Shown here piece by piece: positions 8,841 to 16,601 of a stretch of 64,000 bases of DNA; position 1 is the first letter of the stretch, and every line of letters starts with the position of its first letter. Made by a program: the position numbers and the translations under genes. Origin of the DNA: Palsa-189 sp963824405 (GTDB lineage: Bacteria; Acidobacteriota; Terriglobia; Acidiferrales; UBA7541). Where the stretch lies: assembly GCA_963824405.1 (NCBI GenBank), contig CAWGPK010000004.1:62001-126000 (forward strand). Direction: 5' to 3'. The notes under the pieces are model-generated. The model saw nothing but the letters and a program-made list of their open reading frames with translations. It was not told where the DNA came from and searched no databases.

Positions 8841-9671
8841 TCACGATTTCTGGCGTTGCCGCCAAGCATGTTCGGTCCGAAAACTGAGCTCGCCCATTTT
8901 GACCAGTTTTACGTAACAGTCGCACAGCAACTTTGCCCGCGCTTCCACTTCAGCCAGCTCTTTTGCGTCGAGATGCCCCTGTTCACGAATTACATCTTCA
9001 TAGGGCGCGTCTCGACTACCGTCGGTGTGCCATCGCCGCTTTTCGAACGCTTCGCGCTCTGCGGTAATCAAGTGTTTTTGCACGTGTGCGGGCTGGGTCG
9101 CGAGTCCGTGTACTACTTTCTGTCGAGCTTCTCTTGCTTTCCCGATAGCTTTGAATCCTTCTTGTAGCGCGTCTGCTTCACTTCCCAAGGCAGACACCCG
9201 AAGTTTCTCGCATGCCTTGTTACGTTCGCCTTTCTCGTTGCTCTTCCTTCCGAGGGTCCTCACGATGATGAAGTCGCTTAGCCGGTCGGCAGCCGCGGTC
9301 AGTGCGACAAGAGCGGCGAACTCGTTGAAGTCAAAGTCTGTCGGCTCAATACGGAGCGGTTGGACTGTAGGTTGATGGAGCAACGCATGACCAATGAAGT
9401 GACGAGCCGTCTTCATCAGGCCAAAGAAGTCATGGCCCAGTTCCATCAGTTGTTGCTCGGCTTTCGTGGGTGCTCGGCGTGGCGGGGTGTTATTCTGCCA
9501 AGCATCAAAGTCATGGTCGTACGGAGGACTCAGCGCCCACATGACGTATCCGATAAACTCAGGGTCAACGTCGTTCTCGTTCAGCCAGCCGAAAGCGTCA
9601 ACATCGAAGACACCGCGGCTATAAAGAAGCTCCTCTGTTGTGTTCCGCAGAACATTGAGGTCAACGGTCAT
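8841..9671 (-). CDS. HEPN-like protein of unknown function
   Basis: The 276-residue helical protein carries RQKVVHGLA at about residue 190. This is an R-x4-H motif of the kind that forms the active site of HEPN ribonucleases, set after a long amphipathic helix as in that superfamily. No other domain is recognised. The ATG at 9671 has no Shine-Dalgarno sequence. Instead TAAAAT lies exactly 7 nt upstream (9684-9679), so transcription may start at or next to the ATG. It sits between Abi-C and the helicase module, which supports a defence role, but homology is inferred from one motif only. Confidence 0.6.
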   Translation of the reverse strand: MTVDLNVLRNTTEELLYSRGVFDVDAFGWLNENDVDPEFIGYVMWALSPPYDHDFDAWQNNTPPRRAPTKAEQQLMELGHDFFGLMKTARHFIGHALLHQPTVQPLRIEPTDFDFNEFAALVALTAAADRLSDFIIVRTLGRKSNEKGERNKACEKLRVSALGSEADALQEGFKAIGKAREARQKVVHGLATQPAHVQKHLITAEREAFEKRRWHTDGSRDAPYEDVIREQGHLDAKELAEVEARAKLLCDCYVKLVKMGELSFRTEHAWRQRQKS

Positions 9672-9860
9672 TGTCGATATTTTAGCAACGCAGCGGGTGA
9701 GCTTGCTGAAGTTGCTGCCGCACGTGGGCTAGGCTTCGACAAAGCGGAAGAGATGATCTAACTCGCCGGGACTAGAAAGGTCGCGAATCATCCGCTCACT
9801 TTGCTGTAATGGTGAGCAGGCCCGTTGCTCTCTTTTTGCCTTTCCATGTTAGGCGGCAAC

Positions 9861-9889
9861 TTGATGATAGTTGGTCAATGTTGTATAAG
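9861..9889 (+). promoter_or_regulatory. Promoter of MerR-helicase gene, probably leaderless
   Basis: TTGATG (9861-9866) and TATAAG (9884-9889) are separated by 17 bp. The ATG of the gene begins 7 nt after the -10 box, so the predicted transcription start falls at or beside the start codon. An AAGGAT overlaps the -10 box and would not be transcribed. Confidence 0.65.
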
Positions 9890-9896
9890 GATAGGC

Positions 9897-11969
9897 ATGG
9901 TTGATCAAAACGCTGATAGAGACTACTTTAGTATCCATCAGGCAGCGCGATATCTCGGGGTATCTGCCCAGACTTTGCGCCGTTGGGATGATGAGGGAAA
10001 GTTAAAGTCGGTGCGCCACCCTGGAAATGGCTACAGATATTTCAAACGTACCGATCTCGAGCCCTTGCGGCTCGACTATAAGCGAGCTGAGCAAATTAAT
10101 CCCGGCACCCTATTCGCGACCGCCACCGCGAATGTCGAAAATAATGAGCGGCTGAGGGAACCCCAACGAGAAGCCCATAAGAAAGTGCGCGAACATTTCC
10201 AGCGGAGCAGCGAACCCGCAATCCTTCAAATTCCTGTTGGGTGCGGGAAGACCGGTCTTATCGCAACGCTGCCCTTTGGGATTTCTAATGGTCGTGTGCT
10301 CGTTGTAGCTCCGAATACGACGATCCGTAAGGGACTCGCCAATGCGCTCGAAGCGGGCCATCAGAAGTTTTTCCTCGGCAAAACGAAGGTGCTCTCGGTA
10401 TTTAAGGATGGTCCGTTTGTGGCTGTACTCGATGGCCCCAACGCGAACATCCACGACTGTACCGAAAGCCATTACGTCGTGACTAATATTCAGCAGCTTG
10501 CAAGTTCCGCCGATCGCTGGCTTCCTCAGTTTCCTCCCAATTTCTTTGACATGATCCTCGTCGACGAAGGGCATCACAATGTGGCCGAGAGCTGGCGCAA
10601 GGTATTCGATCGTTTTCCGAACGCCAAAGTAGTGAGCCTAACAGCAACTCCCTTTCGGAGCGACGGTCAGCGCGTGACTGGCGAAGTGGTATACAGATTT
10701 CCGTACTCCAAGGCTATGCTGGCGGGGTACATCAAGCAAATACATTCGATAAACGTCGCACCTTCCGAAATTTATTTCACATACAAAGGCGACACCGAGC
10801 GTCACACCTTGGAAGAGGTTATGGAGCTGCGCGAGGAGGCGTGGTTCCGTAAGGGGGTTGCTCTTGCGCCGGAGTGCAACGCCCACATCGTCGACGCCAG
10901 TATCCAGCGTATGCGCGAATTGCGGGATAGGACAGGCCAGAAGCAGCAGATCATCGCGGCTGCGTGCTCTATCGATCACGCACGACAGCTCACTGCTTTG
11001 TACGGGCAGCGGAACATCGCCGCACGGGAAATCTACAGCGAAATGGATCCAGATAAACAGACAAAAGCGATGCAGGACCTTGAGGATGGTCGAATCGATT
11101 GCATCGTGCAAGTCCAGATGCTTGGTGAGGGCTTTGATCATCCACCATTGGCTGTGGCAGCGGTATTCAGGCCCTTCCGCAGCTTGTCTCCCTACGTGCA
11201 ATTTGTTGGACGTATTATGCGAGTGATGTTCCAAGACGATCCCGGCAATCCCGCCAATCACGGCTACGTGGTTTCCCATATCGGCTTGTACAACGATGCG
11301 AATTGGCGTGATTTTCGGGAATTCGATTTGGAAGACCAGCAGGTGTTCCGGGATTGGCTCGAAGCGCAAACACCATCGGACATCAGTGCTGAAACGAACA
11401 ATGGTTCAGGGAAGCCGCGCCGATTCGATCAGGATATGGTCGTGCACGATGAAATCATCAGCGATTTCATCAAGCAGTCCTTCCTCGACGCCAGCGATGA
11501 CAGAGTTATAGACAAAGTTCTCGAAACCATCATTCCCGGCGTGGGAGCTCCGTTGAGCAAGTTTTTTAGTCGCGACGAAATGAGAAAAAGGCTTACTGAA
11601 GCTCAAGAAAAAGTTCTGGAGGGCGCTCCGGAGGAGATGCCGGTGTCTCCGCAAAAGAGGCGCATCGCTGCTCGCAAGCGCCTCGCCGACCGTCCGAAAT
11701 CAGTCGCAGCTCGCGTTCTGCAAGAGTTGAAGATGTCTCCGAGTGGTTTTGATATTAGTCGTTTGTTACCTGAGGCAAAAGGAAGCTCGAATCTGATTGC
11801 CACTATCCGTTTGATTCAGGGCGACGTGAACCAAAAGCTGGGGATTGGCAAGAAGCAGCGAAATAAACCTTCAGCCAATGAGGCGGAAGCAACGATGGCG
11901 AAGCTCGATGCCATTGGTGACGCGGTAAAGAAGCGTATTGAGAAAGCGCGAGAGAATAAGCGTGGCTAA
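9897..11969 (+). CDS. MerR-type HTH fused to superfamily 2 DEAD/DEAH helicase
   Basis: A 690-residue protein with an N-terminal excisionase/MerR helix-turn-helix (residues about 9-55, SIHQAARYLGVSAQTLRRWD, then GYRYFKRTDL). A full SF2 helicase core follows: Walker A PVGCGKTGL (about 120), Walker B DEGHH (about 225), SLTATPFRSD (motif III), and the second RecA domain with QMLGEGFDHPPL and PYVQFVGRIMR (motifs V/VI). The C-terminal 200 residues are basic and helical and not recognised. The start is placed at MVDQN because the promoter and the preceding 24 residues exclude an earlier one. It overlaps the next small gene by 8 bases. The fusion suggests sequence-specific loading of a translocase; a defence role is inferred from context. 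Confidence 0.85.
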   Translation: MVDQNADRDYFSIHQAARYLGVSAQTLRRWDDEGKLKSVRHPGNGYRYFKRTDLEPLRLDYKRAEQINPGTLFATATANVENNERLREPQREAHKKVREHFQRSSEPAILQIPVGCGKTGLIATLPFGISNGRVLVVAPNTTIRKGLANALEAGHQKFFLGKTKVLSVFKDGPFVAVLDGPNANIHDCTESHYVVTNIQQLASSADRWLPQFPPNFFDMILVDEGHHNVAESWRKVFDRFPNAKVVSLTATPFRSDGQRVTGEVVYRFPYSKAMLAGYIKQIHSINVAPSEIYFTYKGDTERHTLEEVMELREEAWFRKGVALAPECNAHIVDASIQRMRELRDRTGQKQQIIAAACSIDHARQLTALYGQRNIAAREIYSEMDPDKQTKAMQDLEDGRIDCIVQVQMLGEGFDHPPLAVAAVFRPFRSLSPYVQFVGRIMRVMFQDDPGNPANHGYVVSHIGLYNDANWRDFREFDLEDQQVFRDWLEAQTPSDISAETNNGSGKPRRFDQDMVVHDEIISDFIKQSFLDASDDRVIDKVLETIIPGVGAPLSKFFSRDEMRKRLTEAQEKVLEGAPEEMPVSPQKRRIAARKRLADRPKSVAARVLQELKMSPSGFDISRLLPEAKGSSNLIATIRLIQGDVNQKLGIGKKQRNKPSANEAEATMAKLDAIGDAVKKRIEKARENKRG

Positions 11970-12186
11970 GATCAGGGACATTTTAGTCCATGTTTCAGTG
12001 AGCGGTGCAATCCGCACCCGTAAGTGTCACAGAAACTCCCAACATAGAGTCGAAGCGGGCGAACCATTTTTGCTTGTACGAGAGGCGCATTCGCTCGGAT
12101 CGAAAAACTACTGCAAAGAATGCGCTCGCGAGATTTTGGCTCTGGCGAAGTCCAGACTTGAAGAAATCACTCAGAAACTAATTTAA
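11962..12186 (+). CDS. Small Cys-rich, probably zinc-binding partner of helicase
   Basis: A 74-residue protein starting at GTG 11962, inside the helicase gene (8-base overlap), so its translation is probably coupled. It has Cys and His spaced like a small treble-clef or zinc knuckle: KCHRNSQH near residue 20 and YCKECA near residue 50. The C-terminal helix (ILALAKSRLEEITQKL) follows. No family is recognised. The tight overlap suggests it works with the helicase, for example as a subunit or adaptor. Confidence 0.6.
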   Translation: MAKIRDILVHVSVSGAIRTRKCHRNSQHRVEAGEPFLLVREAHSLGSKNYCKECAREILALAKSRLEEITQKLI

Positions 12187-12209
12187 TCCCAAAATGTGTG
12201 CCTTCACGT

Positions 12210-12350
12210 ATGCGACTCGACATCGTTAAGCAAGCCTTACAAAGTGGGCGGTTCGATTACTCCGCCATCGGAATGGCATAAAAGCGCAATCTGGATGTCC
12301 GTGTGTTGAAAATGCCGCACGGTTACTTTTTCGTGGTTGATCTCTCCTAA
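12210..12350 (+). pseudogene. Short ORF interrupted by in-frame TAA
   Basis: From ATG 12210 the frame reads 23 residues (MRLDIVKQALQSGRFDYSAI...) to TAA at 12279. It then continues in the same frame with protein-like sequence (KRNLDVRVLKMPHGYFFVVD) to TAA at 12348. The full 46-residue product looks like one small domain. The internal stop suggests decay. The alternative is a 23-residue peptide followed by chance open frame. Confidence 0.35.
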
Positions 12351-12398
12351 ACGACTCAAATTCTGTCTGATGTCACGGCGGTCGTTCCGGCAATTCTT

Positions 12399-13004
12399 TC
12401 AGCAGCTAACAGCCTCGGAAAACATTTCCATCTTGTTACTGGCAAGACGATTCCGCTCTGCGACAAAATGCCTGATATCGTTCGGATCGATACTCTCCGG
12501 CGATGAATCGCGTAAGTTTGTAAGGAATGGTGGGAAAAATGCGACTACCTCCGACGCGGCTAGTGTTGTGGTAGGTGCGACGACAGCCAGTGCGAACTGG
12601 CCGCCTCTGACAAATGCATCGATCGCATCTCTGCAAAGTCCATGACAGACCGCAAGACAAAGCAGCTTGTCCGAAAGAGAAGAAGTGAGCGAAGCGATTT
12701 CGTACCAATTGGAGCGTCCTCCCGGGATCACCACAGTAGAAGCTTTCGCCTCACTGACGTCTGGAGCACCGTGGGCGACAAGCAGCAAGGTGTTGAAATT
12801 CAGATCAGCACGATCGAACGCAGCGGCATAATCGTCATCGGTCGTGGGGCGAACCACGTCGTCCGATGCAAGATCGATTCCGCCTTGCTTGAGCTTGCAG
12901 AATAGTTCAGATGACATCCGATATTCGAAGTCCTTGCTATTGTTCGTAATGTCCACAATGAGAATTCGGGGCGGTCCTGGTATGCGGAAATTGATTGCAC
13001 CCAT
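12399..13004 (-). CDS. Caspase/CHAT-like putative cysteine peptidase
   Basis: The 201-residue protein has two short conserved-looking elements: a hydrophobic strand ending in His (NTLLLVAHGAPD, about residue 85) and a later strand ending in Cys (KLLCLAVCHGLCRDAI, about residue 130). This His-then-Cys order at strand ends is the caspase/CHAT fold signature (His-Gly, then Cys). Such proteases often act as effectors in bacterial defence. The start at 13004 is favoured because TATAAT lies 7 nt upstream; an opening at 13031 would begin inside the promoter. The gene lies downstream of the cyclase-like gene on the same strand. Fold assignment rests on two motifs and is moderate. Confidence 0.55.
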   Translation of the reverse strand: MGAINFRIPGPPRILIVDITNNSKDFEYRMSSELFCKLKQGGIDLASDDVVRPTTDDDYAAAFDRADLNFNTLLLVAHGAPDVSEAKASTVVIPGGRSNWYEIASLTSSLSDKLLCLAVCHGLCRDAIDAFVRGGQFALAVVAPTTTLAASEVVAFFPPFLTNLRDSSPESIDPNDIRHFVAERNRLASNKMEMFSEAVSC

Positions 13005-13011
13005 GTCAGCT

Positions 13012-13017
13012 ATTATA
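13012..13017 (-). promoter_or_regulatory. -10 box of the caspase-like gene
   Basis: A perfect TATAAT on the minus strand ends exactly 7 nt before the ATG at 13004. The transcript would be leaderless. No clear -35 hexamer is seen at 16-18 bp. Confidence 0.5.
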
Positions 13018-13049
13018 ATCAGAATATCCAAACCCGCCGCAGAAATCGG

Positions 13050-13110
13050 GCCGTTTTTGCCGAGACGTCCTTAGCAAATGGAAGGGTGGACGAAATAGGG
13101 AATCGGGCCG
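13050..13110. repeat. Dispersed island repeat, copy 3 (internally deleted)
   Basis: It contains CCGTTTTTGC, then jumps directly to CGAGACGTCCTTAGCAAATG (identical to copy 1) and GGACGAAATAGGGAATCGGG (as in copies 2 and 4). The central CCTCATGAGG segment is missing. It fills the 137-bp gap between the cyclase-like and caspase-like genes. Confidence 0.7.
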
Positions 13111-13141
13111 TCGATTTTACGGCGCGGGGCCAAATGGCTCG

Positions 13142-13735
13142 TCAGTTGCGAGGGACTCTCCACAGATAATTAGAGTACACGTGGACCTCTCTTACCTCGT
13201 TACCAGGCAACAAGGCTGCCGGTTTTACTTTCGAAGGCGTTGAATCCGCTCGGATTCGACGGGCTAGACGGCTGTCCACATACCATTGCGCCTTCAGTTT
13301 GCCAAGGTCCTCTTGAATCAGGAAGCAGTTCGCCAATGCATAGCTTGAGGCTTCGATGATTACCGCACGTTTCCCATCGTCGATTTGTTGCTCCAATCCC
13401 ATAGAGGGAAAGACCTGTCCTTTCACAGCTACGGCGTAGCTATTCGGCAAGCCGTACGGCTTCACCATTGTGTCGATCTTTCGCTTCAGTCCATCAACCT
13501 CGCGCAGCACTCTTTCAGGTGTTGCAGACGTGTGGTCGAGAAAGGCCAGCAGCAGGACAGAGTCATTCCAAATGTAGGCGCGATCGTGGGTGGGCAGGGC
13601 GGTTCGCATTTCGTTCACAACGAGGCCATGCATGGTTCTCATCACTTCTGTTGCAGCTGTGTTGCCCTTCTTTGCGAGAGTTCGGATTCCAACGAGATCA
13701 ATTAGTGAGACCGCAGAGTTTTTCCAGCCGGACAT
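13142..13735 (-). CDS. Class III nucleotide-cyclase-like (palm domain) protein
   Basis: The 197-residue protein follows the layout of a stand-alone class III cyclase domain. VSLIDLVGIRTLA (residues 9-21) corresponds to the first metal-binding Asp strand, and RAYIWNDSVLLLAFLD (about 60-75) to the second Asp hairpin, usually GD. A helix (REVDGLKRKID) and a strand resembling the family's GIHxG region (YAVAVKGQVFP) follow. Both metal-binding Asp residues are kept. ATG 13735 has GGGAGG 5 nt upstream. Stand-alone cyclases of this fold make signalling nucleotides in Pycsar antiphage systems. Here the neighbour is a caspase-like protein, so a signalling pair is possible. Homology is by motif reading only. 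Confidence 0.5.
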   Translation of the reverse strand: MSGWKNSAVSLIDLVGIRTLAKKGNTAATEVMRTMHGLVVNEMRTALPTHDRAYIWNDSVLLLAFLDHTSATPERVLREVDGLKRKIDTMVKPYGLPNSYAVAVKGQVFPSMGLEQQIDDGKRAVIIEASSYALANCFLIQEDLGKLKAQWYVDSRLARRIRADSTPSKVKPAALLPGNEVREVHVYSNYLWRVPRN

Positions 13736-13786
13736 TGAGCCCTCCCAACACCGCAGCGACAATCCAAAGGCTTATGGTCCATATTA

Positions 13787-13816
13787 TTGACCCCTCTCGA
13801 TCACATCGGCGATACT
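13787..13816 (+). promoter_or_regulatory. Promoter of the 13839 HEPN gene
   Basis: TTGACC (13787-13792) and GATACT (13811-13816) are 18 bp apart, with the GTG start 22 nt after the -10 box. The 103-bp gap is shared with the divergent cyclase-like gene. Confidence 0.5.
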
Positions 13817-13838
13817 TCGCAGGCGATTCGAGACAATT

Positions 13839-14705
13839 GTGACCGCTCCAGACTACTCCCTCTCTTGGATTCTGCCCTTCGTACGCGAATCATTGCGAAG
13901 CCGCGGTGAATTTAATTTCGACAACTTTGTCGATGAGTTATGGCCTATTCTCGCGAGGGCTGGGGTGACGGGTATTGAGAGGCATCCACCCACTAGAGGA
14001 TACACGGGCACTACCTACGATTTTTCACAAGCGCCTTACCAACTTCGCGTTTTAGCTACCGAGGCGTTCTACTGGTTAATTTACAACGGATTCGTCATCC
14101 CGGGAGCACCGACAAATACGCAGGGATTCCCACAGCAGGGACGCTTCTATTTGACCGTTCGTGGAACAGCCTGGGCTTCCGGTACCGAGCCTCTGCCTGA
14201 GGATTTCGATGGATACATGAAGCTCTTGCGAAAGTTAGTGCCGAATCTGGATTCTGTGATCGAACAATACGTTTCGGAAGGACTTAGGTCGTTTCTGAGT
14301 GGCACGTACTTTGCTGCGGCGGTGATGATCGGAGCTGCTTCCGAAAAAGTGATCTACATGTTGGCTGAAGCTATGGTGGGCTCGCTGACAGATGTCAGTT
14401 TACAAAAAAAGCTGAAGGAGCTGTTAGAAGGGAGGAGTCTCAAACTACTGTTTAATTTCGTGGATAAGCAAATTGCTGAGGCACACAAGAAGAAGGTCAT
14501 TCCCTACAGCGTCGCGGAAAGCGCCGGACCGCATATAACGTCCCTCATCGAATCAATCAGGGTACAAAGAAATGATGCGGTCCATCCACAAAATGCCAGG
14601 GTCACAGCCGATTCAGTTCGGCTCTCGTATCAAGCATTTCCCCACGCATTGGAGAAACTAGAAGCGCTCAGAGCTTGGTTCCTCCGCAATCCGAAGAGTA
14701 TTTGA
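13839..14705 (+). CDS. HEPN-domain protein with N-terminal winged-helix-like region
   Basis: A 288-residue protein. The C-terminal half is helical and contains RVQRNDAVHPQNARVT at about residue 250. RNDAVHP is a clear R-x4-H HEPN motif, and the following helix with HALEKLEALRAWF fits the end of such domains. The N-terminal 100 residues (YQLRVLATEAFYWLIYNGFV, then FYLTVRGTAW) look like a winged helix. The start codon is GTG at 13839 with no strong ribosome-binding site. It diverges from the cyclase-like gene. A toxin or defence RNase role is likely for the superfamily but not proven here. Confidence 0.65.
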   Translation: MTAPDYSLSWILPFVRESLRSRGEFNFDNFVDELWPILARAGVTGIERHPPTRGYTGTTYDFSQAPYQLRVLATEAFYWLIYNGFVIPGAPTNTQGFPQQGRFYLTVRGTAWASGTEPLPEDFDGYMKLLRKLVPNLDSVIEQYVSEGLRSFLSGTYFAAAVMIGAASEKVIYMLAEAMVGSLTDVSLQKKLKELLEGRSLKLLFNFVDKQIAEAHKKKVIPYSVAESAGPHITSLIESIRVQRNDAVHPQNARVTADSVRLSYQAFPHALEKLEALRAWFLRNPKSI

Positions 14706-14765
14706 GTGCTGCGAGTACGATCAGGCCAACGGCAGCCGATGGTATCGTGTATTCCGCCCATGACT

Positions 14766-14857
14766 TATCCGCGCCGTTTTTGCCAGACCTCATGAGGGCT
14801 CCACGCGCGTTCTAGACGTCCCGCGCAAACTGGAAGCTTGGACGAAAGCTGGAATCG
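14766..14857. repeat. Dispersed island repeat, copy 4
   Basis: The most complete copy: TTATCCGCGCCGTTTTTGCC, CCTCATGAGG, CACGCGCGTTC, GACGTCCCGCGCAAA, GGAAGCTTGGACGAAAGC and TGGAATCGG. It begins 60 bp after the HEPN gene. Confidence 0.75.
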
Positions 14858-14966
14858 GACCTTGCTCAAATCTGTATGTTTGCCCCGCCAGCCATGGTGC
14901 GCGAGCACATCCCAAAACAAGTTTTCGGGAGGGGTCACAAGTATCGAGAGCCAGCGGCCGGGATTG

Positions 14967-15395
14967 TCAAACCGGCAAAAGCTCAGCGTAGATTGTGTTC
15001 AATTCTGCGCTCAAGTTCGGAGGAAGTTCAGTGCTTTCTATCTTTCCAAGCACCGGCGGGAGGGAAATACCGTGCGCGTTGATCACGTCCATCGCTTTTC
15101 CGTTGAGGACGATAAATTTATGAGGTTCTCTTCCTACAGCGTCCGCCAGTTGCTGGTAAGTTTCGTCATGGAAATCAGAGCGCGAAATTGAATATACAGT
15201 CAGGGCGTGTTTGCTGAGTCGGAAGGAAGCCTATACTCCCGCCTGCCTTATTCGGGATTCCTGGATGGCAGCCGCCATGGACTTCCGCGCGGTGATTTCC
15301 AAGACAGTTTGCTTGACAGCCTCGAAACGAATTGCCTCCTCGCTGGTGAGACCCACTACAAAGGCGATCACGGGTTCGTCCCTCCGGGAAATCAT
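14967..15395 (-). pseudogene. Unrecognised gene with in-frame amber stop
   Basis: The minus strand from ATG 15395 encodes 54 protein-like residues (DEPVIAFVVGLTSEEAIRFE near the start) to TAG at 15233-15231. The same frame then continues for 87 more (FHDETYQQLADAVGREPHKF, later IVLNGKAMDVINAHGISLPP) to TGA at 14967. The second part has no early start codon, so the two halves look like one protein of about 140 residues interrupted by a single amber. I do not recognise the family. Overlapping plus-strand openings here lack protein-like composition. Confidence 0.5.
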
Positions 15396-15573
15396 ATCAC
15401 GCGGGGATGGCCTGCAATGGTGCGGCTCGCCGGGATCGGAAGGGTGATTCTACAAACGAGACCGACCTCTGGAAAAACGCGACCCGCGATCGTCAAAAAC
15501 TGAGTCACTGCTGAGAGATTTCGGTCTGGGGGACGATTTGGCCGGTGGTTGGGGTAGGAACCCACTGCGGTAG

Positions 15574-16143
15574 CTAAGGTTTCAGAAGCTTTTCTATGGA
15601 GTCGATCACTTGTGGCGAGTCTGGCGTGACCGGGGACTCGAACCGCCGCACAACGTGACCGCTACGGTCTACAAGAAACTTCGTAAAATTCCACTGGATA
15701 TCGCCTGCGACTGACGGATTGGCTCCCTTGGTCAGATACGCATAGAGGGGATTCTGATCGCGGCCCTCCACGGAGATTTTCGAGAACATCGGAAAGGTCA
15801 CATTATATTTCGTCGAGCAGAAGGTCTTGATCTCAGCGTTGGTCCCAGGCTCCTGCTGTCCAAAATTATTCGCCGGAAAGCCTAAAACGACGAAGCCTTG
15901 ATCCTTGTACTTTTCATAGATAGTTTCGAGCGCCGTGTATTGCGGCGTATAAGCGCACTGGCTGGCAACGTTCACCATGAGCACTACCTTGCCCTTGAAG
16001 CTCGCCAGCGGTATCGGTTTTCCGTCAATCGAGGGCAAAGTGAAGTCGTAGATGCTGGATGCCGCGAACAGGGATCCCGCCATTGTGAGTGTTAACCATA
16101 GAAGAAAGTAGGCCCTGATGTTTCGGCTTGGCGTACGTTTCAT
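15574..16143 (-). CDS. Glutathione peroxidase family protein, exported
   Basis: A 189-residue thiol peroxidase that reduces hydroperoxides. The family motifs are complete: NVASQCAYTPQYTALE around the peroxidatic Cys (Cys, not selenocysteine), LGFPANNFGQQEPG, and WNFTKFLVDRSGHVVRR. An N-terminal signal segment (YFLLWLTLTMAGSLFAAS) places it in the periplasm or envelope. ATG 16143 follows GGAGG by 4 nt; the longer opening at 16161 has no such site. It may draw electrons from thioredoxin-like proteins rather than glutathione, as many bacterial members do. It is a housekeeping-type gene inside the island. Confidence 0.92.
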   Translation of the reverse strand: MKRTPSRNIRAYFLLWLTLTMAGSLFAASSIYDFTLPSIDGKPIPLASFKGKVVLMVNVASQCAYTPQYTALETIYEKYKDQGFVVLGFPANNFGQQEPGTNAEIKTFCSTKYNVTFPMFSKISVEGRDQNPLYAYLTKGANPSVAGDIQWNFTKFLVDRSGHVVRRFESPVTPDSPQVIDSIEKLLKP

Positions 16144-16242
16144 ATTGCCTCCGAAAGCCATCCTTGCCGCTTATTCTACCTGAAATCTAATGTCCCGCAG
16201 AACGATGGCGGGTCAGCGATTAGATCGTGATAGCTCGGATTC

Positions 16243-16320
16243 TAGAATGTGGGGATTCCTGTTGGCAACACCGTTTTTTCCACCCGCGCAACTGGAAACC
16301 TGGATGAAACCGGAATCAGA
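16243..16320. repeat. Dispersed island repeat, copy 5 (diverged)
   Basis: A weaker copy: GGCAACACCGTTTTTTCCAC, then CCGCGCAACTGGAAACCTGG, then GATGAAACCGGAATCAG, matching the second half of copies 2 and 4. It lies in the 458-bp gap between the peroxidase and the coiled-coil gene. The same gap holds one perfect 7-bp hairpin (TGCGGTC 16403-16409 with GACCGCA 16424-16430) and nothing else I can name. Confidence 0.5.
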
Positions 16321-16601
16321 GCCAGCCCGTAACGGCCGAGGGAATAGGAGCGCTTCTTCGAGCCAGGGAATGACCGAGTGATCCGAGTCATACGTCGACT
16401 GTTGCGGTCTGGTCGTCAACTCCGACCGCAGCCCGGTACTAGGACGACTGCTACGCCCCCAACCCTGGCCCTAAATAAATTAGAGCGATAGATTGATTAT
16501 TGGTTTCCTGGACTGCTTGAGAGCATTACATTGGCTGGACACGGAAAAGGTAGAGGAGCGATCTTGCAAAATCACCCCACTTGGCTCGTGAGGACGAGAT
16601 C

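Noticed and set aside
14838..15191. 117-codon plus-strand frame
   Set aside because: Not protein-like; the opposite strand encodes a better candidate (the amber-interrupted gene).
3194..16320. Integron attC sites as an explanation for the island repeats
   Set aside because: The copies lack the RYYYAAC/GTTRRRY core pairs and are separated by multi-gene blocks, unlike gene cassettes.
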